56,246 nucleotides of DNA from contig CACOMO010000005.1 in NCBI GenBank assembly GCA_902628335.1, positions 1 through 56,246 of the forward strand, in the 5' to 3' direction. Origin of the DNA: an uncultured Gammaproteobacteria bacterium. GTDB taxonomy: Bacteria; Pseudomonadota; Gammaproteobacteria; GCA-002705445; GCA-002716945. The translations under genes and the position numbers were made by a program. Under the pieces are notes generated by a model that saw only the letters and a program-made list of their open reading frames with translations, made no database searches and was not told where the DNA came from. Below are positions 8,743 to 16,270 of the stretch, piece after piece (within the stretch, counting starts at the first letter, position 1; each line of letters opens with the position of its first letter).

Positions 8743-9775
8743 CTACACTGTCACTAACACTTTTTCCGTTCTTTTGACTAGTATTTTCACTATTAATGTG
8801 TGATTTTATCTTATCTTCAATCTGTTCGGCTATATCAGGATTATCTCTTAGAAAAATCCTTGAATTATCTTTACCCTGACCAATTCGATCACTACCATAA
8901 CTATACCAGGCTCCTGATTTATCGAGAATGTTATACTTAACTCCTAAATCGATGAGTTCAGACTCTTTTGATACTCCCTCACCGTACATTATATCGAATT
9001 CAGCAATCCTAAATGGTGGTGCGACTTTATTTTTTACAATTTTTACTCGTGTTTCATTACCAACAATCTCGTCTCCTTTCTTTATTGCACCTATTCGTCT
9101 TATATCTAATCTCACTGAGGAGTAGAACTTTAGAGCATTTCCACCTGTTGTTGTCTCAGGGCTTCCAAACATAACTCCTATTTTCATTCGAATCTGGTTT
9201 ATAAATATTACCAAAGTATTTGATTTCTTTATATTAGCTGAAAGTTTACGAAGTGCTTGAGACATTAATCTTGCTTGTAACCCCATGTGGGAGTCGCCCA
9301 TATCTCCATCAATTTCTGCTTTTGGAGTGAGAGCAGCAACAGAATCAATTACAATTGTATTAACAGCGCCAGATCTTACTAGCGTATCAGTGATTTCAAG
9401 AGCTTGCTCACCTGAATCTGGTTGAGAAAGTAGTAAATCATCTATATTCACTCCTAAATTTTCTGCATATTTTGGATCTAGTGCGTGCTCTGCATCAATA
9501 AACGCTGCTGTCCCACCATCTTTTTGGGTTTCTGCTATCACCTGCAGTGCCATCGTAGTTTTCCCTGATGATTCTGGGCCATATATTTCGATAACTCTTC
9601 CTTTTGGTAAACCGCCTATGCCAAGAGCAGCATCTAATGTAAGCGACCCAGTTGAAACAGCTTCAATATCTGGGTAAGAGGCACCCTCACCTAACTTCAT
9701 CAAAGCTCCCTTTCCATGATCTTTCTCAATTTGACCAATCGCTACCTGTAATGCTTTTTGTTTATTCTCTTCCAT
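8723..9775 (-). CDS. recA: recombinase RecA
   Basis: RecA is the ATP-dependent strand-exchange protein. The 350 residues carry Walker [10 protein letters not shown], the L1 loop region [11 protein letters not shown], the L2 region [27 protein letters not shown] (shown in part) and a polar C-terminal tail. The ATG at 9775 is preferred over the in-frame TTG four codons earlier, because GAGG lies 12 bases before the ATG but directly abuts the TTG. I see no LexA-type CTGT-N8-ACAG box between this gene and pncC or upstream of pncC. It is followed by recX and alaS. Confidence 0.98.
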   Translation of the reverse strand: MEENKQKALQVAIGQIEKDHGKGALMKLGEGASYPDIEAVSTGSLTLDAALGIGGLPKGRVIEIYGPESSGKTTMALQVIAETQKDGGTAAFIDAEHALDPKYAENLGVNIDDLLLSQPDSGEQALEITDTLVRSGAVNTIVIDSVAALTPKAEIDGDMGDSHMGLQARLMSQALRKLSANIKKSNTLVIFINQIRMKIGVMFGSPETTTGGNALKFYSSVRLDIRRIGAIKKGDEIVGNETRVKIVKNKVAPPFRIAEFDIMYGEGVSKESELIDLGVKYNILDKSGAWYSYGSDRIGQGKDNSRIFLRDNPDIAEQIEDKIKSHINSENTSQKNGKSVSDSVDEQQPN

Positions 9776-9809
9776 ATTGTGGTTCAACCTCGAATTCGTT
9801 AATTATTCT

Positions 9810-9815
9810 ATTATA
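9810..9815 (-). promoter_or_regulatory. candidate -10 element upstream of recA
   Basis: A perfect TATAAT on the minus strand, about 35 bases before the recA ATG. It would give a leader of about 28 bases that contains the GAGG ribosome binding site. No convincing -35 box lies at the right distance, so this rests on the -10 alone in an AT-rich gap and may be chance. Confidence 0.3.
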
Positions 9816-9822
9816 ATATCAA

Positions 9823-10329
9823 TTAAACCTCGTTAATGAAATCAGATAAATAATTTAATCCAAATAGGACGCTCAATATTCTATTAGAATCTCTATTACC
9901 GTCAAGTTTAATCATTTTTGTTTGATCTCTCGCTTGATCTCTAATTGAAAACCAGACTGTCCCAATATCTTTCAAAGTGTCATCTGCATCAGGCCCCATT
10001 ATACCCGATACAGCTATAGCAATATCAGTGCTCGTTCTCTCCAAAAGACCTGATGACATCTCCTCAACAACATTTTCGGAAACTGCACCATAAGTACTTA
10101 TTGTGTCCAGTGACACACCCAGTAACTTAGCTTTAGACGCGTTTGAGTAGGCTATAATGGAAGAATCAAAAAACTTTGATGAACCTGGAATACTTGTAAG
10201 ACACTCAGCTAGCTTACCGCCTGTGCATGATTCAGCGGTAGAGATGATTAGATTCTTTGATATAGCCGTAATTTTAATTTGCTCTACAATACGAACTATT
10301 TCCTTTCTACTTTTCTCTAAATTTTGCAT
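9823..10329 (-). CDS. pncC: nicotinamide-nucleotide amidase (CinA C-terminal family)
   Basis: This enzyme hydrolyses NMN to nicotinate mononucleotide for NAD recycling. The 168 residues equal the stand-alone PncC/YgaD form without the CinA molybdopterin-like N-terminal domain. The active-site block STAESCTGGKLAE, including the catalytic serine, lies at about residues 30-42, and IIAYSNASKAKLLGV follows near 58-72. The placement just upstream of recA matches E. coli and Pseudomonas. It is divergent from nadK, another NAD-metabolism gene, with 70 bases between the two starts. Confidence 0.93.
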   Translation of the reverse strand: MQNLEKSRKEIVRIVEQIKITAISKNLIISTAESCTGGKLAECLTSIPGSSKFFDSSIIAYSNASKAKLLGVSLDTISTYGAVSENVVEEMSSGLLERTSTDIAIAVSGIMGPDADDTLKDIGTVWFSIRDQARDQTKMIKLDGNRDSNRILSVLFGLNYLSDFINEV

Positions 10330-10337
10330 TTATGGAT

Positions 10338-10366
10338 ATAGTAAATTAATCTATAATGGTTGTTAA
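10338..10366 (-). promoter_or_regulatory. candidate sigma-70 promoter for the pncC-recA-recX-alaS-lysC-csrA operon
   Basis: On the minus strand TTAACA (10366-10361) is followed by a 17-base spacer and TACTAT (10343-10338). Spacing is ideal and the -35 matches five of six consensus bases, but the -10 matches only four. It would place the transcript start almost at the pncC ATG, giving a nearly leaderless message. The call is tentative because the region is AT-rich. Confidence 0.3.
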
Positions 10367-10399
10367 TATAAATTTTTAGAATCTTTATAGAAGAATTAG

Positions 10400-11287
10400 A
10401 TGAAAAAAATAAAAAAAGTAATTATATATTCACATCAAAAATATTTTGCTAACGCAAATATCAGAAAAATAATCAATCATCTGAAAAGAAATGGGATTAA
10501 ATTGATTCTAATTTCACAACATGCAGGATACGCGAAAGTTGAGTCAACAAGTGAGATTATAAATAATGACTTCAAATTTACAAAATCTAAGATTAACTCA
10601 GATCTAATAATAGTTTTTGGTGGTGATGGATTATTTCTGACTGCTTCGAGATTCGCAATAGACCTAGATGTTCCAATATTAGGAATCAACTATGGTAAAA
10701 TTGGTTTTCTAGTAGATATAGATAAAAAACAAGCTCACAAACAGATTACAGCGATAATTAGTGGTGACTATATCGTTGATAATAGAATGATGCTAGAGGC
10801 AAAAATTCAAGATCAAGAAAATATAGTAAGAAAATGCATATCACTCAATGATGTTGTTGTTCATAACTATGGACAACTAAAAATGATCAAGATGAAAATT
10901 TTTGTAAATAATTTTCTTATTAATGTACAACGCTCAGATGGTATTATCATCGCAACTCCAACAGGATCTACTGCATATTCAATGTCTAATGGCTGCCCAA
11001 TTGTTAGTCCAGATTCTAATGTAATCTGTTGCACACCTGTCTCACCACATACATACAGTCATAGACCTATTATTGTGAATGAGAGAGATAAAATAAAAGT
11101 AGAAGTTGACAAACTATCTGTTAATCATACGATGACGACAGTAGATGGATCTAATAACAATAACTTTGAGAAATCTAAAATAATTGAAATTAAGAAAAGT
11201 AAAAACAAACTCAGGATTTTACACCCAATTGAATACAATTATTTTCAGATATTAAATAAAAAACTGAAATGGGGAGGCAGATCCTAA
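10400..11287 (+). CDS. nadK: NAD kinase
   Basis: NadK phosphorylates NAD to NADP. The 295 residues carry the diagnostic GGDG motif (IVFGGDGLFL near residues 72-81), the ATP/NAD-binding TPTGSTAYSMSNGCPIVSP near 189-207, and the C-terminal VDGSNN segment. Length is normal for the bacterial family. It has no visible Shine-Dalgarno sequence. The stop overlaps the convergent fur stop by 3 bases, so there is no room for a terminator between them. The divergent neighbour is pncC. Confidence 0.96.
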   Translation: MKKIKKVIIYSHQKYFANANIRKIINHLKRNGIKLILISQHAGYAKVESTSEIINNDFKFTKSKINSDLIIVFGGDGLFLTASRFAIDLDVPILGINYGKIGFLVDIDKKQAHKQITAIISGDYIVDNRMMLEAKIQDQENIVRKCISLNDVVVHNYGQLKMIKMKIFVNNFLINVQRSDGIIIATPTGSTAYSMSNGCPIVSPDSNVICCTPVSPHTYSHRPIIVNERDKIKVEVDKLSVNHTMTTVDGSNNNNFEKSKIIEIKKSKNKLRILHPIEYNYFQILNKKLKWGGRS

Positions 11288-11712
11288 TCTTTTTTATTGC
11301 TATTGCACTCGCCATTAGTACATGTGCCAAATAGTGTCATCACATGAGTATCCAAGATAAAATTGTGTCGCTTAGAGATTTTTTCTTGTAACTCTTCTAA
11401 GTCGTCATCAGTAAATTCCACTATTTTGCCACACACATTACAAATTAAATGATCATGATGTTGTTTCTTAATCTCGTATGTCGAAGAGTTATCATCAAAA
11501 TGATTTTTTTGAATTAATCCAACTTCCTCCAATTGAGTCAAGACTCTGTATATGGTAGCAAGACCAATATTCTCGTCTTTTTTCATTAGATTGTTGTGTA
11601 TATCATCAGCGCTAAGATGACTATCGGGATTAGACTGGAACAACTCAAGGATTTTTACCCTTGGGTGGGTTACTTTAAGTCCAGCATCCTTTAAAGTTGA
11701 ATCATTTTTCAT
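11284..11712 (-). CDS. fur: ferric uptake regulator Fur
   Basis: Fur is an Fe(II)-responsive repressor. The 142 residues have an N-terminal winged helix (LKVTHPRVKILELF, GLATIYRVLTQLEEVGLI) and a C-terminal metal-binding dimerisation domain with KQHHDHLIC, CNVCGKIVEF and a CTNGEC pair near the end. Residues 88-97 contain the HHDH regulatory metal site, and the CxxC pairs would bind structural zinc. KK in the H-bearing segment and the HHDH context favour Fur over Zur or PerR, though metal choice cannot be proven from sequence. It is convergent with nadK. A palindromic AT-rich stretch upstream does not match a Fur box well. Confidence 0.93.
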   Translation of the reverse strand: MKNDSTLKDAGLKVTHPRVKILELFQSNPDSHLSADDIHNNLMKKDENIGLATIYRVLTQLEEVGLIQKNHFDDNSSTYEIKKQHHDHLICNVCGKIVEFTDDDLEELQEKISKRHNFILDTHVMTLFGTCTNGECNSNKKD

Positions 11713-11748
11713 GATATATTATTAATATAATCTCAGATCATTGGTAAT

Positions 11749-12033
11749 TCAAGACTTATGATTTTTTTTTACTCGTAATTCTCTTGATTTTTTGGGATCA
11801 GCCGATGCATCATGGTAAACTTCTATTCTATCAAATTCTTTAAGCTTATAGTCTAAATCCTTAGTTTTACCAAAAACACCAAAGCTTAAATTAGCTAATG
11901 AGTGTAATTCCTCAAGTTCTATTTTATCCAAAAATTCTTTCAAAGTTGTGCCATCATTTATAATTTTAAATCTAGATACGATACGTTTGTTGATCGGAAA
12001 AAAGATTTCGATCTTAATTTTTTTGTTTTTCAT
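11749..12033 (-). CDS. rnfH: RnfH family ubiquitin-like protein
   Basis: This is a 94-residue beta-grasp protein of the RnfH family (YfjF in E. coli), whose function is not established. Evidence is the N-terminal strand IKIEIFFP, the central SFGVFGKTKDLDYKLKEFDR (usual form: VGIFGK...L..GDR), and the hallmark C-terminal IEVYHDASADPKKSR, where ADPK is diagnostic. It overlaps the 3' end of ratA by 20 bases. The ratA-rnfH pair divergent from smpB is conserved in gammaproteobacteria. Confidence 0.88.
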   Translation of the reverse strand: MKNKKIKIEIFFPINKRIVSRFKIINDGTTLKEFLDKIELEELHSLANLSFGVFGKTKDLDYKLKEFDRIEVYHDASADPKKSRELRVKKNHKS

Positions 12034-12460
12034 TTTTTAATCGAAAAGCTTCTGATATAAATGAATCTAAAATAGAAGACATTATGGTAGAAAAAATTGG
12101 CTTAAGGGATAGTTCAATAATTTTACTATCAAATTCATACTCCAAAAATAAACTAACATTTGTATTATATTTATCAATTACATGAAATTTCCAATAACCA
12201 TCTAAGTTTTTAAAAGGACCATCCATTAATTGTATTTTTATAATTTCATTAACTTCATAAGTATTTTTAGTTTTAAATTTCCACTTGATTGGCTTTCCTG
12301 ATATTTCAATTTCAGCAACCATTTCCGAAGATGAATCACTCAGAATTATAGAGCTTGAGCACCATGGCAAAAAGGTAGAGTATCTTTCAACATTATTAAT
12401 CAATTTGAAAATCAAAGAGACGTCTACGTTTATATCTTCTGATTGATTAACTACATTCAT
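12014..12460 (-). CDS. ratA: RatA/COQ10-type START-domain protein
   Basis: This 148-residue SRPBCC/START protein belongs to the group that contains bacterial RatA and eukaryotic COQ10. The E. coli member was described as inhibiting 70S ribosome assembly, whereas COQ10 homologues bind ubiquinone; which role applies here is open. The layout fits: an N-terminal strand and helix (residues 1-25), ERYSTFLPWCSSS near 27-39 (the usual YP.FLPWC motif), GPFKNLDGYWKF near 86-97, and a C-terminal helix. The ATG at 12460 shares a base with the symporter stop (TAATG), which fixes the start and indicates coupling. Longer in-frame extension upstream is not conserved. Confidence 0.85.
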   Translation of the reverse strand: MNVVNQSEDINVDVSLIFKLINNVERYSTFLPWCSSSIILSDSSSEMVAEIEISGKPIKWKFKTKNTYEVNEIIKIQLMDGPFKNLDGYWKFHVIDKYNTNVSLFLEYEFDSKIIELSLKPIFSTIMSSILDSFISEAFRLKNEKQKN

Positions 12461-13890
12461 TATACAAAACCATTGATGAAGATGAGGGTAACTGCCACTG
12501 GTGCTATAAACCTGATTATGAATCTCCAAAAATTAAATAATGTTTGGCTCATCTCCAATTCATCACTAACTATCTTTCTTTTAACAATGAATCCAACAAA
12601 TATTGCCATTAAGAGACCACCTAACGGTAACATTATTTTTGAGGTAAAATTATCCAGTAGATCAAAAAATGTCATCCCAAACAAAGTAATATCAGAAAGA
12701 TGATTGAAGGATAAGAGTGTACCTATGCCTAGGAGCCATGTGAGCGAGCTCAAACGAACGGTGGCCTCTGCTCTGCTAAATGAATATTTTTCTATTAGAA
12801 AACTTATCGCTGGTTCTATCAACGATATTGAGGATGTAATAGCTGCAAAAAAAAGTAGAATAAAAAATAAGGTTGCTACTATTTCACCATATGGCATAAC
12901 CCCAAATGCTATAGGTAAAGTCTTGAATATTAGTCCTGGCCCGGCAGATGATGGGTCAAGATTAAATGTGAAAACCATCGGGAAAATTATAATTCCTGCT
13001 AGTATAGCAACAAATGTATCAGAAAATGCAACAACAGCGGTTACTTCTGTTATGGACGACTCTCTTGATAAATACGATCCGTATATCATGAGAGATCCCA
13101 TTCCAATACTCAATGAGAAGAATGCCATACCCATGGCACTTAAAACTACATCTGGACTAATCTTGTCGAGATCTGGTATAAACATATATTTAATACCATC
13201 TTGAAATCCATCTAAATTTAAAGAATAAATAGCTAGGCCGAGTAATAAAATAAATAAACCTGGAATAAGAACTTTTACAGCCTTCTCTAATCCACCTTTT
13301 ACGCCCTTCGCGACAATATATCCAGTAAGGAACATAAATATCGTGTGCCAAGCTAGAAGTTTTTCAGGATCAGAAACTAGATCACTAAAAATAACTTGAG
13401 ACTGCTCAGCAGTAACAAGATTGAAAACGCCGAAAGCTGCTTTAAAAATATATGATATTGTCCACCCTGCGATTACACTATAAAATGACAATATGAGGAT
13501 CCCAGCAATCATACCAGCCCAGCCAACTAGCTGCCAGTTGCTATAATCATCCGAATTCGAATATGACTGTGTCTTAGAGCGAACTCTATTTAGATCACTA
13601 TCGACCTCTAGAAAATTAAAACTGCTAGACTCATTAGCTGTAAATTTAAGACTATCAACTGGATTTTGCTTTCCGTGTCTACCTATAAAAACCTCCGCAA
13701 TCATGATAGGTAAAGCTATAATAATAACGCTAAGTATGTATATCAAGACAAATGCTCCCCCTCCATTCTCACTAGTCATCCACGGGAATTTCCAAATATT
13801 CCCTAGACCAACTGCAGAACCTGTGGCAGCAAAAATAAATATTAATTTAGAGGACCATTCGCCATGGATGGATTTTCTTTCTTTGTTAAT
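12460..13890 (-). CDS. neurotransmitter:sodium symporter (NSS/SNF family), probable ATT start
   Basis: This is a sodium-coupled amino acid or amine importer of the LeuT fold with about 11-12 membrane segments. The first segment carries the family signature ATGSAVGLGNIWKFPW, followed by NGGGAF; these unwound-TM1 residues form the Na+ and substrate sites. The first in-frame ATG (13779) comes after this essential motif, so it cannot be the true start. The frame opens after a TAG at 13903-13905 and has no ATG, GTG, TTG or CTG before the motif. The best candidate is ATT at 13890, with AGGAG 9 bases upstream, giving 476 residues. Substrate is unknown. The gene sits between smpB and ratA, where most relatives have nothing. 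Confidence 0.88.
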   Translation of the reverse strand: MNKERKSIHGEWSSKLIFIFAATGSAVGLGNIWKFPWMTSENGGGAFVLIYILSVIIIALPIMIAEVFIGRHGKQNPVDSLKFTANESSSFNFLEVDSDLNRVRSKTQSYSNSDDYSNWQLVGWAGMIAGILILSFYSVIAGWTISYIFKAAFGVFNLVTAEQSQVIFSDLVSDPEKLLAWHTIFMFLTGYIVAKGVKGGLEKAVKVLIPGLFILLLGLAIYSLNLDGFQDGIKYMFIPDLDKISPDVVLSAMGMAFFSLSIGMGSLMIYGSYLSRESSITEVTAVVAFSDTFVAILAGIIIFPMVFTFNLDPSSAGPGLIFKTLPIAFGVMPYGEIVATLFFILLFFAAITSSISLIEPAISFLIEKYSFSRAEATVRLSSLTWLLGIGTLLSFNHLSDITLFGMTFFDLLDNFTSKIMLPLGGLLMAIFVGFIVKRKIVSDELEMSQTLFNFWRFIIRFIAPVAVTLIFINGFV

Positions 13891-13949
13891 ATTTGCAAAC
13901 TCCTATTTGAAACATGATACAATGTTATTATACATTATGTTTAAATATT

Positions 13950-14405
13950 ATGAATATATTGTGTAGTAATAAAAAATCAACATTCAGATATACGCTCATC
14001 AAAAAACTTGAAGCAGGTATTGTTCTCGAAGGATGGGAGGTCAAGAGTCTTAAGGAAGGTCATGGACAAATTAGCGAAAGTTATGTCAGTGTCTTTCAAG
14101 ATGAGATATATTTGATTAATTCACACTTAAAGGTACTCCCTAATTATGGTAATTCAGATAATCTAAATCCAACCAGAAAGAGAAAACTCTTATTATCCAA
14201 AAGAGAAATTCAACAAATTATAAATGAGATAAAGATTAGCGGTCATACAATCGTCCCAATAAAAATTTATACCAAGAAATCTCTCATAAAGATAGAGGTA
14301 GCAGTTGGGAAAGGTAAAAAAACAGTCGATAAAAGAAATGATATAAAAACAAAAGAGTGGAATCGGAAAAAGCAGAGACTCCTTAAATCGAACTCTAACT
14401 CTTAA
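13950..14405 (+). CDS. smpB: SsrA-binding protein SmpB
   Basis: SmpB delivers tmRNA to stalled ribosomes in trans-translation. The 151 residues include the conserved beta-barrel core EAGIVLEGWEVKSLKEG, ISESYV, TRKRKLLLSKREI and the C-terminal GKGKKTVDKRNDIKTKEW tail that folds as a helix in the mRNA channel. The N-terminus is variable in the family. The ATG at 13950 is chosen over one at 13914, because the latter would add 12 unconserved residues and reach further into the divergent symporter region. The 3' end overlaps convergent dnaQ by 11 bases. No tmRNA gene is seen in the window. Confidence 0.95.
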   Translation: MNILCSNKKSTFRYTLIKKLEAGIVLEGWEVKSLKEGHGQISESYVSVFQDEIYLINSHLKVLPNYGNSDNLNPTRKRKLLLSKREIQQIINEIKISGHTIVPIKIYTKKSLIKIEVAVGKGKKTVDKRNDIKTKEWNRKKQRLLKSNSNS

Positions 14406-15054
14406 AATAATCTTGATGGGCCTCTAATTCATCATTATTAGCTCTAAGTATGATTTGATCACGTTCAGCAATTTCTTGCTCTGTATCAGTAGAATTTGAA
14501 CTTTCCACTTGATTAATCATTGACAAAGATGTTTGGCCTCTAGTCATTTTAAGGTATACGTTTGCTAATAAGCTTGCATCTAGAAGTGCTCCATGAAAAT
14601 TTCTATCAGCATTATCAACTTCTAATCTACTACACAATGCATCGAGAGAATTTCGTTTACCTGGATACTGTTTTCGTGAAATTGTTAATGTATCCAAAAC
14701 TTCATGATTAGACTGGAAGTAATTTTTATCTCTATCACAATATGATAACTCCGAAGATAAGAAGCCAAGATCAAATGGTGCATTGTGGATTACTAATATC
14801 GAATTATGTATAAAGGAGAGAAATTCATCGATTATATCTTTAAATTCAGGCTTATTTTCAAGCATCTGGTTACTTATACCATGAACTTTTTGTGCGCCCT
14901 CATCAATAACTCTTTTTGGATTGATATACTTATGGAATCTATTTGAAGTAATATTTCGATCTATTATCTCCACACACCCTATCTCAATTATCCGATGGCC
15001 ATCATTGACATCCAAGCCAGTAGTTTCCGTATCCAATACAATCAATCTTTTCAT
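14395..15054 (-). CDS. dnaQ: DNA polymerase III epsilon subunit (3'-5' proofreading exonuclease)
   Basis: This proofreading subunit has a DEDDh exonuclease fold. Motif Exo I is VLDTETTGL (residues 5-13), Exo II is VIHNAPFDLGFL near 88-99, and Exo III is HGALLDASLLA near 154-164, with the histidine and aspartate in place. The 219 residues are slightly short of E. coli DnaQ (243). The C-terminal tail, which binds DnaE, is divergent. Its ATG shares a base with the rnhA stop (TAATG). The rnhA/dnaQ neighbourhood is conserved, but here the two genes are on the same strand, not divergent as in E. coli. Confidence 0.94.
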   Translation of the reverse strand: MKRLIVLDTETTGLDVNDGHRIIEIGCVEIIDRNITSNRFHKYINPKRVIDEGAQKVHGISNQMLENKPEFKDIIDEFLSFIHNSILVIHNAPFDLGFLSSELSYCDRDKNYFQSNHEVLDTLTISRKQYPGKRNSLDALCSRLEVDNADRNFHGALLDASLLANVYLKMTRGQTSLSMINQVESSNSTDTEQEIAERDQIILRANNDELEAHQDYFKS

Positions 15055-15494
15055 TACTTCACTGCATCTCTTGCTAATTCATCAGCAAGATTATTATATC
15101 TTGAGTGTTCTGTTTTCTCAATTTGATGACCTTTAACCCATTTCCATGAGACATGATACTTTTCATTCAACGAATCAAGTTGTTCCCAAAGATCCTGATT
15201 TTTCACGGGTTTCTTGGAACTTGTGAGCCAATTATTTTTTTTCCAATTCTCAATCCAGGATGTAATACCATCTTTAACATATTTAGAGTCAGTATAAAGA
15301 GTCAGTGATGAGTCGTCTGCAGCTAGCTTTATCCCCTCTATGGCTGCTTTTAACTCCATTCTGTTGTTAGTGGTATCATTTTCAGATCCGTTATATTTAG
15401 TTATCTCACTGTCTTTGACGATCACAACACCCCAACCACCATTTCCAGGGTTGCCACTGCATGCACCATCAGTAAAGACTCTTATTGTGCTCAT
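15054..15494 (-). CDS. rnhA: ribonuclease HI
   Basis: RNase HI cuts the RNA strand of RNA-DNA hybrids. The 146 residues start with VFTDGACSGNPGNGGWGVV, holding the first catalytic Asp. MELKAAIEGIK supplies the Glu and LYTDSKYVKDGI the second Asp, and the basic protrusion WKKNNW and the late NNLADELARDA complete the set. Length is normal. It is linked to the upstream methyltransferase by an ATGA overlap and to dnaQ by TAATG, so the three genes form one translationally coupled unit. Confidence 0.96.
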   Translation of the reverse strand: MSTIRVFTDGACSGNPGNGGWGVVIVKDSEITKYNGSENDTTNNRMELKAAIEGIKLAADDSSLTLYTDSKYVKDGITSWIENWKKNNWLTSSKKPVKNQDLWEQLDSLNEKYHVSWKWVKGHQIEKTEHSRYNNLADELARDAVK

Positions 15495-16219
15495 TTGACT
15501 CTATTCATGCTGGATTTTGGGAAGGTATGAACAACGTACTTATCTTTAAATTTGAGTTTCTGTGGCGTCAAAGGTACGATTTTTTTGGTAAGAAGACAAA
15601 AATATATCCCACCATAACTCGGAAAAAGTAATTTTTGTAAAAAACTAAATTTATCCATGTATTTACATAGGCTTTTTGAGAGAAATGGGAGAAGACAGCT
15701 TGTTGTGTTAATCTTGACGTCATAGCTTAATATCTTGAACCATTCTTTTATATTTGAAATAGGATGAAAATTTGCTGACCACGGTGAATGATGTTTGTTA
15801 CGTAATTGTCGTGTCAGTCCCCATAGACTGAGTTTATTGAAGCCAACTATAAATATCTTGGCATCATCAGATGCAATTCTGTCTATCTCTCTTATGAAAT
15901 TATATGGCTTATCTAACAAATCAAGTGCATGCATAAGTATTATAATGTCGTGCGACTTGTCCTCAAATGGTAATTTTTTTTCTATACTTTGATATTTGAT
16001 GATATCTTTACCATCCACTGAAAAGAATGATAAGTACTTGGTAGACTCAAATTTTTTTCTAAATTCTGGCAATCCTAGATAAAGCGCATTGTTACCATCA
16101 AGATTATGTCGAAGTTCACTAACCTTCAAGGTAACTGCTTTTCTTATTGGAAGGGTTTTCGTTTTTCTATACCAACGCGCTAATTCTGTATAATGATGGG
16201 TATTTGTGTCTAATTTCAT
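15491..16219 (-). CDS. class I SAM-dependent methyltransferase (YafS-like)
   Basis: This 242-residue protein probably is a SAM-dependent methyltransferase, inferred from layout and context more than from a clean motif I. ALYLGLPEFRKKF near 46-58 stands where the SAM-binding glycine loop is expected. DIIILMHALDLLDKPYNFIREIDRI near 90-114 has the usual post-II pattern, with an acidic residue and HxLD before the helix. The order mltD, (gloB), yafS, rnhA, dnaQ in E. coli supports a YafS orthologue; gloB is absent here. The substrate is not known for the family. It is divergent from mltD. Confidence 0.75.
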   Translation of the reverse strand: MKLDTNTHHYTELARWYRKTKTLPIRKAVTLKVSELRHNLDGNNALYLGLPEFRKKFESTKYLSFFSVDGKDIIKYQSIEKKLPFEDKSHDIIILMHALDLLDKPYNFIREIDRIASDDAKIFIVGFNKLSLWGLTRQLRNKHHSPWSANFHPISNIKEWFKILSYDVKINTTSCLLPFLSKSLCKYMDKFSFLQKLLFPSYGGIYFCLLTKKIVPLTPQKLKFKDKYVVHTFPKSSMNRVK

Positions 16220-16270
16220 ACTTATTTGATTAGAAAATATGCTTGTATTTTGCTAATCTTTAAATGTTCT

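Noticed and set aside
11713-11732. Near-palindrome upstream of fur as a possible Fur box
   Set aside because: Only the first four and a few later bases match the 19-base Fur consensus; AT-rich palindromes are common here.
12704-13204. 166-codon open frame on the plus strand opposite the NSS transporter
   Set aside because: It is antisense to a well-supported membrane protein gene; long frames opposite hydrophobic coding sequence arise from codon bias. No ribosome binding site or recognisable motif.
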